Made by a program: the position numbers and the translations under genes. A DNA stretch of 64,000 nucleotides, from positions 62,001 to 126,000 of the forward strand of contig JAJFJZ010000008.1 in the NCBI GenBank assembly GCA_021773565.1, written 5' to 3'. The notes under the pieces were generated by a model. The model had not been told where the DNA came from, did no database searches, and saw nothing but the letters and a program-made list of their open reading frames with translations. This document shows, piece after piece, positions 36,578 to 45,733 of the stretch (its first letter is position 1; each line of letters starts with the position of its first letter). The DNA comes from Gammaproteobacteria bacterium. Its GTDB lineage: Bacteria > Pseudomonadota > Gammaproteobacteria > Pseudomonadales > Azotimanducaceae.

Positions 36578-38938
36578 ATGCGCAAAATTCTGAGCTTGAT
36601 TCTCATTGGTTTTTTCATCACGCCCTGGATTCAGGCGCAAGAAGCCGTTATCGAAGAAATACTGGTTACTGCGAGCAAGCGTGGCGCTCAAAGTACACAA
36701 GATCTGGCAGCTGCAGTTTTTGCTACTACGGGTGAGTCGTTGGAGGCAAAAGGCATAGTTAATTTCGAGGACTTTGCAGGCGCGGTACCGGGATTGAATT
36801 TTCAGGACCTGGGGCCGGGAGACAAGGAATATATCATTCGGGGTGTGAACGGTAATGGGCCGGCGGTGGTCGGAGCCTATTTTGACGAATTTGTGATCAC
36901 TGCTACGGATGCTCAGGATGGTGGTGGCAAAAATGCGCCCATCAAATTCATAGACATGGATCGCATCGAAGTACTTAACGGACCGCAGGGTACTTTGTAT
37001 GGTGCGAATTCCATGGCGGGAAACATCCGTTTTATTCCACGTAAACCGGATAGCACCAAACTGGATGGCTTTGTTGATCTTGATTACTCCGACACCAAAG
37101 GTGGCAGCGATAACTACGAATTAAGTGCCGCTATAAACATTCCGGTAGTAGAGGACATTCTAGCGGTTCGTCTGGTTGGGTGGACGACGGACAATAGTGG
37201 GTGGATCGACCAGCCTCGCCTGGAGAGAACAGTTGGGGGTGTTACTTCATTTGATGGAAATGACAAAGGTATTAATTCTGAGGATGTGGATGGTGGGCGG
37301 ATCATGCTGCGTTGGACGCCAACAGAAAAAACCACTCTGGACGTGCTGTACCTGCTGCAAGATATGGATTTGGGTGGCTCCTCCAGATATACCGATAAAG
37401 GTGTGCCTGCCTGGCCCGACCAGACCCCTGAAATAGCAGCTCTGGGAGGAGCATTTGCACCGCTGGCAGGTTTACCCAGCCTTAGCCCGGATGACGATTT
37501 TATAAATACCGATGTAACAGTTAATAACCGCGTTGATGATGTTGAGCTTCTTGGTGTGACCTTACAGCAGCAGTTTGATACAGGTAGTATAGTTTTATCA
37601 GCAGGTTTTTATGAACACGAGATAGACTTTACCTTTGACAGCACTCCCATTTTACTGTTTTTCGGGGTGCCTATTCCTGGTGTGACAAACCAGCCACAGG
37701 AAACAGAAATTACCATGTTTGAAGGTCGCTTTATATCAGACCTTGATGGGCCCTTTAATTTTGTTACCGGTGTGTATTATCAAAAGGAAGAAAGTGAGTT
37801 TAACGTCCACGTTACCACCACAGATGGAAACGGCAATCTGCAACCTTGGAACGAGCTCGATTCCAATGACGCTCTGGTTGCAGGTGGTACTGCCTTTTTT
37901 GGAAGATTCCGTGAGGATGAAGTAGAACAGTTTGCGTTATTCGCAGAAGGCAGCTTCGACATCAGTGAACAATGGCAGGTACTCTTTGGGCTTAGATATT
38001 TCGATTCTGATTTGGAGTCTGTGCAAGCCAATACGCATAATTTTGCAGGTGGTGTGAATACACCGGCGGGCGAGATAATTGGTACTACCCTCAATGGCAA
38101 TGGTATCGGTCGAATAACCAGCAAGGAAGATAGTCTCACGCCAAAACTGACTTTAAGTTACCAGGCTAGCGATGAAATGCTGGCTTATGCGACATACTCC
38201 GAGGGCTTTCGAAACGCTGGAGTTAACAATTCCAACCAGCCTTTTGCACCGGGCATTCCCGCGACTTATGATTCTGATGAATTAAAAAACTATGAAATTG
38301 GCATCAAGTCCCAGCTGAACGATGGGAAGGTTCAGGCCAATGCAGCCTTGTTTTTCATTGATTGGCAGGACATTCAGGTTGAACCCAGAGACCCGGCAGG
38401 TAATATTCCCTTTATTACCAATGGCGGTGAGGCAGAGATAGTTGGCGTAGAATGGGCTGTGCAAGCACTTTTGTCTGATGCCTGGACAGCGAACTTTAGC
38501 GGAACGCTGTTTTTTAGTCATGAGTTGACTTCAGACCAGCCGGCATTGCCAGGTGCTGGAGGGTCTCCCTTCGTAATCATTGGTCAGGACGGTGACGATG
38601 TTCCAAACATCCCCGATCTGCAATTGTACTTTTCACTTGCCTGGGATTCGGAAATAGAAGGAATGCCGCTCACAATTACAGGAGATGTTAACTATCGCGG
38701 TGCAACCGATACCGAATTTAGAACCCAGAGCCCCTTCAATATAGATCTCGATTCGTATGCGATTTTTAACCTGTATGCTAATCTGCGGGTTAATGAAAAT
38801 GTTAACATTGGCGTGTTTGCGAAAAACCTGACTGACGAGGTGGCTGTTTACGATGGCATTGGCAGTTTTCAGGATCCGCAAGCGGTTATCTCTTCCAGAC
38901 CACGAACCATTGGTGTAAGTCTTAGCTGGAGACCCTAG
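36578..38938 (+). CDS. TonB-dependent outer-membrane receptor
   Basis: 786 residues. A signal peptide (ILSLILIGFFITPWIQA) precedes the TonB box IEEILVTASKRG and a plug with EYIIRGVNGNG and IEVLNGPQGTLYGANSMAGN, and a beta-barrel follows; the chain ends in SLSWRP rather than in the usual terminal aromatic residue. It is followed after 48 bp by a sodium-coupled symporter gene, so outer- and inner-membrane uptake seem to be encoded together. The ligand is probably a small organic molecule, perhaps an amino acid derivative, given the divergent aminotransferase. Confidence 0.92.
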   Translation: MRKILSLILIGFFITPWIQAQEAVIEEILVTASKRGAQSTQDLAAAVFATTGESLEAKGIVNFEDFAGAVPGLNFQDLGPGDKEYIIRGVNGNGPAVVGAYFDEFVITATDAQDGGGKNAPIKFIDMDRIEVLNGPQGTLYGANSMAGNIRFIPRKPDSTKLDGFVDLDYSDTKGGSDNYELSAAINIPVVEDILAVRLVGWTTDNSGWIDQPRLERTVGGVTSFDGNDKGINSEDVDGGRIMLRWTPTEKTTLDVLYLLQDMDLGGSSRYTDKGVPAWPDQTPEIAALGGAFAPLAGLPSLSPDDDFINTDVTVNNRVDDVELLGVTLQQQFDTGSIVLSAGFYEHEIDFTFDSTPILLFFGVPIPGVTNQPQETEITMFEGRFISDLDGPFNFVTGVYYQKEESEFNVHVTTTDGNGNLQPWNELDSNDALVAGGTAFFGRFREDEVEQFALFAEGSFDISEQWQVLFGLRYFDSDLESVQANTHNFAGGVNTPAGEIIGTTLNGNGIGRITSKEDSLTPKLTLSYQASDEMLAYATYSEGFRNAGVNNSNQPFAPGIPATYDSDELKNYEIGIKSQLNDGKVQANAALFFIDWQDIQVEPRDPAGNIPFITNGGEAEIVGVEWAVQALLSDAWTANFSGTLFFSHELTSDQPALPGAGGSPFVIIGQDGDDVPNIPDLQLYFSLAWDSEIEGMPLTITGDVNYRGATDTEFRTQSPFNIDLDSYAIFNLYANLRVNENVNIGVFAKNLTDEVAVYDGIGSFQDPQAVISSRPRTIGVSLSWRP

Positions 38939-38986
38939 AACGCCAGGTGAATCCAAATCTGGACGCAGGAAGTGTATAGATAAAAA

Positions 38987-40366
38987 GTGGCAAGCCAAAC
39001 AGAGGAACATCACGCCCACTGGAGTTCCCGCTCTGCGTTTCTTATGGCGACCGTCGGGGCAGCAGTCGGGCTTGGGAATTTATGGCGCTTTCCCTATATT
39101 GCCGGTGAAAACGGCGGAGGGGCTTTTGTTCTTCTCTACCTTGCCTGTGTAGTGCTGGTAGCGATCCCTATTGTTGTCGCTGAGATGACAATAGGTCGCA
39201 TGGGTCAACGCAGTCCGGTGAATTCTGTTAGCCGGCTTATTCCGAAAAACCGCTCGCGTTGGTGGATGGCTATTGGCTGGTTAAGCGTTTTTATTCCGAT
39301 GATAGGCCTGAGTTACTACAGTGTCGTTGCGGGCTGGGCCCTGGAATACATAGTTGGTACTGCGGATATGAGTCAATCTGTCAGGGATGCCACAAGCTCC
39401 AATCGCATGTTTAATGCCTTGTTATCTTCGCCCTTGCGCATGTTGTTTTTGCACACCGTGTTTATTGCCACTGCGGCCCTGGTTGTCAGCCGTGGCGTGT
39501 ACAAAGGCATTGAAGTTATATCGAAAATAATAATGCCAGCACTGGGTGTGTTGCTGCTTATTCTGGTGTTCTACTCCATATTCTTTGCAGATATTGCCGC
39601 GGGCTTGCATTTCCTGTTTGCACCAGATTTTTCGAAACTGTCCATTGGGGTAATTGTCATGGCCTTAGGTCAGGCATTTTTCTCTGTTGCAGTCGGGGTT
39701 GGCGTGATGATGACGTATGGGTCGTATATGCCAGAAGACTACTCCCTGCCAGGTTCGGCGGCGATTATAGTAAGCGTGGATACACTGGTTGCCATACTGG
39801 CTGGTATAGCAATTTTTCCAATTGTTTTTGCTTATGGCCTGGATCCGGCAGAGGGTCCGGGGCTTATTTTTGTAACCCTGCCGATCGCGTTTGGCCAAAT
39901 GCCCGGAGGATATATCATTGGCCCGGCATTTTTTGTTATGTTGTTTTTTGCAGCATTTTCCACCGCTATTGGCATGCTGGAACCTGCCGTCTCGTGGATA
40001 ACGGAAAAAGGCTGGGGCCGAAAACGAGTCGCTTTTGGAGGCGCTTTTGTTTGCTGGTTTGTAGGTATTGCAGCGATATTCTCATTTAATGAATGGAGCG
40101 ACGTGCGACTGTTTCCATGGATTGAAACAGTGGCTAGCAAGGATATTTTTAACCTGCTGGATTATCTGGTTTCCAGCGTGCTCATCCCCGTTAATGGTTT
40201 ACTGATAGCACTTTTTGCGGGTTGGGTAATAGGCCATGAAAAGCTGGAGCGGGAAGTGGCTTTTGGTTCGCCACTGTTTTTTCGATGCTGGTATATTGCC
40301 GTTCGCTGGTTAGCTCCCATTGCGATCGGCGTAATTCTTGTTTCCAGTCTACTACCTTCTTTGTAA
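38987..40366 (+). CDS. Sodium:neurotransmitter symporter family (SNF) transporter
   Basis: 459 residues, about twelve helices. Helix 1 has the family signature AAVGLGNLWRFPY with the unwound substrate and sodium site, and helix 6 region contains FFSVAVGVGVMMTYGSY. Bacterial members (LeuT, TnaT, MhsT) import hydrophobic or aromatic amino acids with Na+. The start is a GTG; the next in-frame ATG would remove half of helix 1, so the GTG is preferred although its ribosome-binding site is distant. It follows the TonB receptor and ends five bases from the convergent acetyltransferase gene. Confidence 0.91.
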   Translation: MASQTEEHHAHWSSRSAFLMATVGAAVGLGNLWRFPYIAGENGGGAFVLLYLACVVLVAIPIVVAEMTIGRMGQRSPVNSVSRLIPKNRSRWWMAIGWLSVFIPMIGLSYYSVVAGWALEYIVGTADMSQSVRDATSSNRMFNALLSSPLRMLFLHTVFIATAALVVSRGVYKGIEVISKIIMPALGVLLLILVFYSIFFADIAAGLHFLFAPDFSKLSIGVIVMALGQAFFSVAVGVGVMMTYGSYMPEDYSLPGSAAIIVSVDTLVAILAGIAIFPIVFAYGLDPAEGPGLIFVTLPIAFGQMPGGYIIGPAFFVMLFFAAFSTAIGMLEPAVSWITEKGWGRKRVAFGGAFVCWFVGIAAIFSFNEWSDVRLFPWIETVASKDIFNLLDYLVSSVLIPVNGLLIALFAGWVIGHEKLEREVAFGSPLFFRCWYIAVRWLAPIAIGVILVSSLLPSL

Positions 40367-40370
40367 GTAC

Positions 40371-41027
40371 TTATCCGTCATGATCCCGCGCGAAACTGAA
40401 TCCGTGTTTTTTGACCCCGGGTGTGTGAAAAAGCAGAAAGTGTTTGCCAATTTTCCAGTACCCCGCCAGTCCAATTGTGCGATTACCCAGTTTTTTATCC
40501 AGTTCCCGGGAAGCGTAATTATGACTCGCTGAAAAGGCTATCACGGTAGTTTTGCCGCGTTTGATATATTCTCGATCTTCCAAACCGGTCAGGCGTGGAT
40601 AGATACCGCGACCACGATATTCCGGACGCGTAAATGCTTTGTAGCCATACCGGCAGTTGTTTGCGACCACTACTTTTAGCCCGGGAACATGTTCCGCCTC
40701 TACGCCACTACGCCAGGCATAGGACACCAGTTTATCCCCATGAAATGCACCACAACAAAGGTCACCACGAGACCAGGCACGTGTCAAAAATTCTGGCGTG
40801 AGATCAAGTTCGAGATCCAGGGAAGCCTTCCTCAGATCTGTCTTTGTTAACGATCTGTACGCGATGCCATCCTCCTCAAAAGGGGCATTCGAATAATCCA
40901 CTAATGCTCTGGTATAGACATACACTAATTGAAATCCTATCCGTCCCAATAGATTCATTAGCGATATATGCAGAGCGCGTTGTGCACCCCAGCGAGCGTA
41001 ATTGCTCCGAATGTCTGACCACGCCAT
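40371..41027 (-). CDS. GNAT-family N-acetyltransferase
   Basis: 218 residues. The acetyl-CoA binding loop is visible as RPEYRGRGIYPRLTGLEDREYI near residue 135, and YKAFTRPEYRGRG is a common form for this fold. The N-terminal 60 residues are less typical. It is divergent from the P450-like gene across about 220 bp, in which I see no convincing motif. No substrate can be proposed. Together with the FemAB/CelD-like protein on the other side, it makes the P450 gene flanked by two acyltransferases. Confidence 0.8.
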   Translation of the reverse strand: MAWSDIRSNYARWGAQRALHISLMNLLGRIGFQLVYVYTRALVDYSNAPFEEDGIAYRSLTKTDLRKASLDLELDLTPEFLTRAWSRGDLCCGAFHGDKLVSYAWRSGVEAEHVPGLKVVVANNCRYGYKAFTRPEYRGRGIYPRLTGLEDREYIKRGKTTVIAFSASHNYASRELDKKLGNRTIGLAGYWKIGKHFLLFHTPGVKKHGFSFARDHDG

Positions 41028-41251
41028 GTTACAGTTCCATGCGGGAAATTTGCCGCGGTGGCGTGTGTTTAGCGATGTTCATTGAGTGCCAACTCCGGCG
41101 TGCCTGAACCGATGCACGGATGATACTGCCCATCAGGATTGTATTCCAAACCAATTCCTGAAGTGTGGGGCTAATTCCTTGATTGATTTTCACGAAGAAG
41201 CTAACTTGCCGGGAGCACCCTCGTATGTATACCCATCAGGAGCAGAATTAA

Positions 41252-42571
41252 TTGAAACGAATAAAAGCTCTGGTTCGACCCCCTGTATGGCTACTCTCTG
41301 CCTATATACGAGCAAGCGTATCCGGATGTGCAATGCCGCCGGGCAGGTTGGTCAATTTAAGAAAAATGGAGTTTAGTGATCGTCGATATTTGTACAATCG
41401 AGGCAAGTCCACGGGCAAGATATTTAAGGCGCTGCAGAACCAACGCCTGATTATTTGCCTGATGGAATTGGACAGTGGCAGGCGACTGCTTGCGGAACAG
41501 GGAGAAAACCTTCGGTCGGATTCCATTGCTGTTACCCGCCTTTTTCCAAAAGGGCTCTTGCGTAACCTCGAAGGTGTTGACCATCAACACTATCGCAAGG
41601 CGCTGGTGAAAGCGCTAGAACGCTCGCAGTACCCGCTCGATGAAGAGTGTGCCCCCATTATTGGCCACTGGTTACAAAAACATGCTGCCAGTTTTCGGGA
41701 AACGGCGAGTACGCCGGAAGAATTGACAACAACGCTCAGCAAAATTTCTACAGCGCTGTTGGTTCAGATGTACTTTGGTGGACGTTTAGGCACGCAGGAA
41801 CTAGACCGGTTGATGACGCTGTTCCACAGGCTGGGTCCAAACGGATTGGTATGGTCTATTGATAAAAACCAGCAGAAAGCGTTTGAAGATATTCGTGATT
41901 TTCTAATTGAACAACTGGGCCATTCTACGCCTGGAGAGGATCTATCTGCCGGTTCTTGTGTTGTAAAGAACATGTTTGATGTCGGCACCCTTGATGATGT
42001 TGCTATAGGTAACCTTATCTACATGGTCGAGATGGGACGTTACGATCTGCATAGCTTATTTCGCTGGCTGTTGAAATATGCATCGGAAAATTCCGGGATC
42101 ATGCAACAGATTGCTCGTGAAGATTTTAGCGTAACAAAGCAAAATAAAAGCCTCGCTCTGGCATTTGTTCAGGAAACGCTCCGCATGGATCAAAGTGAGC
42201 GTTTGATTCGCGTTGTCGAAAAAGATTTTGTCTTTGATGAGTATTTTTTCCCAAGACATGCCTATGTTCGTATCTGTCTGTGGGAGGCGCACAAGTCCGG
42301 TGAGTATTTCCCAGATGCATTTACCTTTAATCCACAACACTTTGTTGATACCGATCATGGTATCACCCGGTTCGCACCTTTCGGACTGGACCATCATCGG
42401 TGCCCAATGGCGAATCCCGTTGTACAAATGGGTGTCCATTTTGTCAGGAGCTTAAGCCAACATTTTCGAGTAGAGCCAACGACACAGACAAAAGCGAATC
42501 GTGGGCCTTTTCACTGGCAACCCGGCGCTCACTTTTCGGTGGGGCTCTTCGAGCGGGAAAGTAGCGCCTGA
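41252..42571 (+). CDS. Divergent cytochrome P450
   Basis: 439 residues from a TTG with AGGAG nine bases upstream. The K-helix motif is ETLR, and the heme-binding loop is FAPFGLDHHRCPMA, with the cysteine ligand in place. The I-helix, which normally carries [AG]Gx[DE]T for oxygen activation, reads MVEMGRYDLHS here, without the acid-threonine pair. That suggests an altered oxygen chemistry, a peroxygenase-like or isomerase function, or loss of monooxygenase activity. No ferredoxin or reductase gene is adjacent. Its last 43 bases overlap the 3' end of the convergent acyltransferase gene. Confidence 0.82.
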   Translation: MKRIKALVRPPVWLLSAYIRASVSGCAMPPGRLVNLRKMEFSDRRYLYNRGKSTGKIFKALQNQRLIICLMELDSGRRLLAEQGENLRSDSIAVTRLFPKGLLRNLEGVDHQHYRKALVKALERSQYPLDEECAPIIGHWLQKHAASFRETASTPEELTTTLSKISTALLVQMYFGGRLGTQELDRLMTLFHRLGPNGLVWSIDKNQQKAFEDIRDFLIEQLGHSTPGEDLSAGSCVVKNMFDVGTLDDVAIGNLIYMVEMGRYDLHSLFRWLLKYASENSGIMQQIAREDFSVTKQNKSLALAFVQETLRMDQSERLIRVVEKDFVFDEYFFPRHAYVRICLWEAHKSGEYFPDAFTFNPQHFVDTDHGITRFAPFGLDHHRCPMANPVVQMGVHFVRSLSQHFRVEPTTQTKANRGPFHWQPGAHFSVGLFERESSA

Positions 42572-43662
42572 AATTGTTTCCCCAGGCGATAGGTCGCTCC
42601 TTTTAATGTCGAATTAAAGCAGTGGTAAGTTACGTAGTCCAGGCTTGAAGGTTTCCACGCCTTGTGCCAGTTGTAGTCAGAAACGAGGTTAATGTGGGAA
42701 ACGTTTGTATGTAGTGCATGATGTTGAATGATCTTTTCAAGCAACACATTGCCTGGAGAAAGCTTCGCGTAAGTCTCATCGTATGTAATTTTTAATAGGT
42801 AACATGCTTTGTTTAACACCACTGCGATATTCAGACTCACGACCTTCCCGTTCAAAAGCAGTTTATAGACATCCACATAGCCGCTTATTGCCAGTGCTCT
42901 CACCAGGTTTTGATGGAAGACCAGCTTGGATTCATTGAGTGCAAGTGCGCTACCCGCATAATATTGCTGTTTGTCGTGTTGGGACTTGCCCTTCCAGCCG
43001 CTAGCCTCCAAGCCAATAAAGGCTGACAGGGCTTCCTCTACAGATGGTAAATCCGAGATACATTCGAACTCAACTTGGCCGTTTTTATGCATCAGATTTT
43101 TGGCTTTACGCAGGTTTGCTCTAAAATTTTTGGAAAGAACCAGGTGTTTGTCCCGAAAGGGATCGATGCGAATATAGTTACACTTGCCCGTCTGCTTGCT
43201 CGAAGTTAGATAGCGATGTGCGCCCCGCAAACATTTTGAAATATGGGATTCATACAGCGTATCGCGAACCACGAGCACATCCCATTTAAGTGCCGGATGT
43301 GATTTCATAGCCTTAAGGAAAAACGCGAAAACTCTGGTGTGATCTTCTTCGTGAGCTACAACAGCGTCCGGGAAGATACCCAGGTCCTCGGATATAGGCA
43401 TGGTAAGTTCGACCAGATTGAAGCGGCGGGCTCGCTTGCGCCCTACCGGAAAAACTGCGGCCAGTTGACTGCCACGATAGATAGAGATGAAGTAAACCTC
43501 GATATTATTTGCATCGGGACGCGCCAGAAAGGCTGCGTACCAATATGGGAAATGCGAAGGCGTGGATTGAGCGAGTCGTTCAACCATTATGAGCCAATCG
43601 CTGAGCAGAACTTCCAGCCCTTTTTTCCCCGAATGTATTTCCAGACGATAGTCTGACGACAT
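42529..43662 (-). CDS. FemAB/CelD-like GNAT acyltransferase
   Basis: 377 residues that match the BcsL/CelD-type GNAT (Acetyltransf_6) layout: an N-terminal half with WDVLVVRDTLYES-like segments, then SKNFRANLRKAKNLMHKNG, EASGWKGK and a later LLNGKVVSLNIAVVLNKACYLLKITYDETYAKLSPGNVLLEKII stretch (cited in part). Members are often found with polysaccharide or lipid-modifying genes. It overlaps the P450 gene by 43 bp tail to tail. The substrate is unknown. Confidence 0.78.
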   Translation of the reverse strand: MSSDYRLEIHSGKKGLEVLLSDWLIMVERLAQSTPSHFPYWYAAFLARPDANNIEVYFISIYRGSQLAAVFPVGRKRARRFNLVELTMPISEDLGIFPDAVVAHEEDHTRVFAFFLKAMKSHPALKWDVLVVRDTLYESHISKCLRGAHRYLTSSKQTGKCNYIRIDPFRDKHLVLSKNFRANLRKAKNLMHKNGQVEFECISDLPSVEEALSAFIGLEASGWKGKSQHDKQQYYAGSALALNESKLVFHQNLVRALAISGYVDVYKLLLNGKVVSLNIAVVLNKACYLLKITYDETYAKLSPGNVLLEKIIQHHALHTNVSHINLVSDYNWHKAWKPSSLDYVTYHCFNSTLKGATYRLGKQFQALLSRSKSPTEK

Positions 43663-43828
43663 GATTACAACGCTTTTTTAGAATCTGAATTTGGTTATGA
43701 GTTTTGTTGCCGTTGATGATAACAGAAGCGGCTGGAACGATAGTCGTTACGGCCTATCAATTTCGGAATTCCTGTTTTACATTAAGCGTATATAAACACC
43801 TGACAAGATTGTATTAGGGAGCTCCAGA

Positions 43829-44590
43829 ATGATTGATTTGTATTATTGGCCAACACCCAATGGTTGGAAAGTGAGCATCATGCTTGAAGAATGTGGACTT
43901 GAATACAAACTGATTCCTGTAGATATAGGTGGGGGAGACCAGTTCAAACCCGAGTTTCTCAGGCTTAGCCCCAATAACAGGATGCCTGCCATTGTTGATC
44001 ACGCGCCTCCTGGTGGATCGGCGCCTTTGGGTATTTTTGAATCCGGGGCAATTCTGGAATACCTTGCAGAGAAAACGAATCGATTTTTGCCTGCCGAAAT
44101 CGCTGATAAATACAAGGTATTGCAGTGGGTACACTGGCAGATGGCGAATCTGGGGCCCATGATGGGAAATGCCAACCATTTTAAAAATTATGCAAAAAAC
44201 CTGGTTGATGATCCCCATCAACTGGATTATGGGATCAGGCGTTTTGCGGGGGAAGTTGATCGACTGGCCGGTGTTATGGATGCTCAGTTATCCGCTAATC
44301 AGTACCTGGGTGGCGCCGAATATACTATTGCTGACATCATTACCTGGCCCTGGGCATTTCTGCTGGGTCGCTTAAATGAAGATAAAATTTGGGAAGAATA
44401 TCCGCATCTAAAACGCTGGGTAGACGAGGTAGCTGCCAGGCCTATGGTGCAAAAAGGACGGGCAGTGGGTGGTGAACTCGGTAAGGAGCAGCGGACGGAG
44501 GAAGAAGAAAGAATCCGGCGTGAGATCTTGTTTAACCAGACCAATGCCAAGGTTCGTAAGGCGCGGGAGGAAGCAGCCAAAGCAGGATAG
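43829..44590 (+). CDS. Glutathione S-transferase (YfcG/YghU-like)
   Basis: 253 residues. The thioredoxin-like N-terminal domain starts IDLYYWPTPNGWKVSIMLEECGLEY and keeps the NRMPAIVD and FESGAILEYLAE elements that bind glutathione. A helical C-terminal domain carries YTIADIITWPW. The Asn-Gly pair at residues 11-12 fits the Nu-class enzymes that use two glutathiones and often act as disulfide reductases. It ends in a charged tail rich in Glu, Arg and Lys. A GGGAG element precedes the ATG. The Rieske oxygenase gene follows after 57 bp, so a role in handling oxidised products is plausible. Confidence 0.87.
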   Translation: MIDLYYWPTPNGWKVSIMLEECGLEYKLIPVDIGGGDQFKPEFLRLSPNNRMPAIVDHAPPGGSAPLGIFESGAILEYLAEKTNRFLPAEIADKYKVLQWVHWQMANLGPMMGNANHFKNYAKNLVDDPHQLDYGIRRFAGEVDRLAGVMDAQLSANQYLGGAEYTIADIITWPWAFLLGRLNEDKIWEEYPHLKRWVDEVAARPMVQKGRAVGGELGKEQRTEEEERIRREILFNQTNAKVRKAREEAAKAG

Positions 44591-44647
44591 TGCTGCTTCA
44601 TGTTTTACGGGATGGCATGATAATGTGATGACAGGGGTGGCAGAGTG

Positions 44648-45724
44648 ATGTTGGATAAACAGTCTGGTGATGAGCAAATTTTCCTGAAGAATTGTTGGTA
44701 TGTTGCGGCCTGGGATCATGAGTTACTGGACGGAAAGAAACTCGAACGCACTATTCTTGAAAAATCGCTGGTCCTTTTTCGCGGCGAATCAGGTGCCTAT
44801 GTTGCGTTGAACAATCGTTGCCCGCACCGTGGAGCGCCTCTATCCATGGGTAGAATCGAGGGTGATTGTATTCGATGTATGTACCATGGAATGAAGTTCG
44901 ACGCGCTGGGAAACTGTATTCAGATACCGGGCCAGGAACGCATTCCAGGCAGTATGACAGTACACAGTTACCCGGTTGAAGAGCGCAACCATCTGGTGTG
45001 GATATGGATGGGAGACCCGGCACTTGCAGATCCCGATTTGATAGTGGATTACGCGCCCCTGGGAGAACCTGAGTGGCGTGGCTTACCGGGATATCTACAC
45101 TATAAGGCCAGTTGGTTATTGATAGTGGATAATCTTAGCGATTTCACACATCTTGCCTTTGTGCACACCAACACGCTGGGTGGGTCTGAAGAGTATGCCT
45201 ATGAGGCCAAACCCTCAGTTATAGAACGTCTGGATAATGGTTTCAGAGTGGAGCGTTGGCATCGCAATTCGGATGCTCCTCCTTATCACCGACGTGTAAT
45301 TCCTGATAAAGATGCCAAAGTCGATCGGCGCAATATTGCCAATATGGTAATTCCGGGAATGTTTTTTATGGAAACCATGTTCGCACCGGCAGGATCAAAC
45401 GACGATAGCCTGGAAAGTACTCGACAGTATCGCAACTGCCAGTACATGACGCCGGAGACTCGCAATACCACGCATTTCTTCTGGAATTACCTGCACAACA
45501 GTAATATTGACGATCCCAATATTGCTATTTCTCTGCGTGACAGTTTGTTTGAGGGTTTTTATGAAGACAAGGACATAATCGAGGCGCAACAAGTTTTACT
45601 GGATACAGATTCCGAATTCAGACTACGCACACTGGAAGCCGACGTGGGACTAACGCATTTCAGGCAGACTTTGAGAAGAAAAATTCAGGAAGAAAATGCA
45701 GCTAGCCCTGCTACAGTATATTAG
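44648..45724 (+). CDS. Rieske non-heme iron oxygenase, oxygenase component (VanA-like)
   Basis: 358 residues from an ATG that directly follows an in-frame GTG. The Rieske centre is CPHRGAPLS plus CIRCMYHG near residues 55-85, and the mononuclear iron triad is in NLSDFTHLAFVH with a downstream acid. The single-chain size and motif spacing match vanillate O-demethylase and related oxygenases that remove methyl groups or hydroxylate rings. No reductase gene is adjacent, so electrons must come from elsewhere in the genome. It ends nine bases from a convergent flavin monooxygenase gene. Confidence 0.88.
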   Translation: MLDKQSGDEQIFLKNCWYVAAWDHELLDGKKLERTILEKSLVLFRGESGAYVALNNRCPHRGAPLSMGRIEGDCIRCMYHGMKFDALGNCIQIPGQERIPGSMTVHSYPVEERNHLVWIWMGDPALADPDLIVDYAPLGEPEWRGLPGYLHYKASWLLIVDNLSDFTHLAFVHTNTLGGSEEYAYEAKPSVIERLDNGFRVERWHRNSDAPPYHRRVIPDKDAKVDRRNIANMVIPGMFFMETMFAPAGSNDDSLESTRQYRNCQYMTPETRNTTHFFWNYLHNSNIDDPNIAISLRDSLFEGFYEDKDIIEAQQVLLDTDSEFRLRTLEADVGLTHFRQTLRRKIQEENAASPATVY

Positions 45725-45733
45725 GCAGGTTCA

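Noticed and set aside
44648-45724. Rieske oxygenase as the first step of the isatin/indole route
   Set aside because: It lies 20 kb from the regulon, has no operator copy upstream, and looks VanA-like rather than like a two-component indole-acetate dioxygenase; it is grouped with the other oxygenase block instead.
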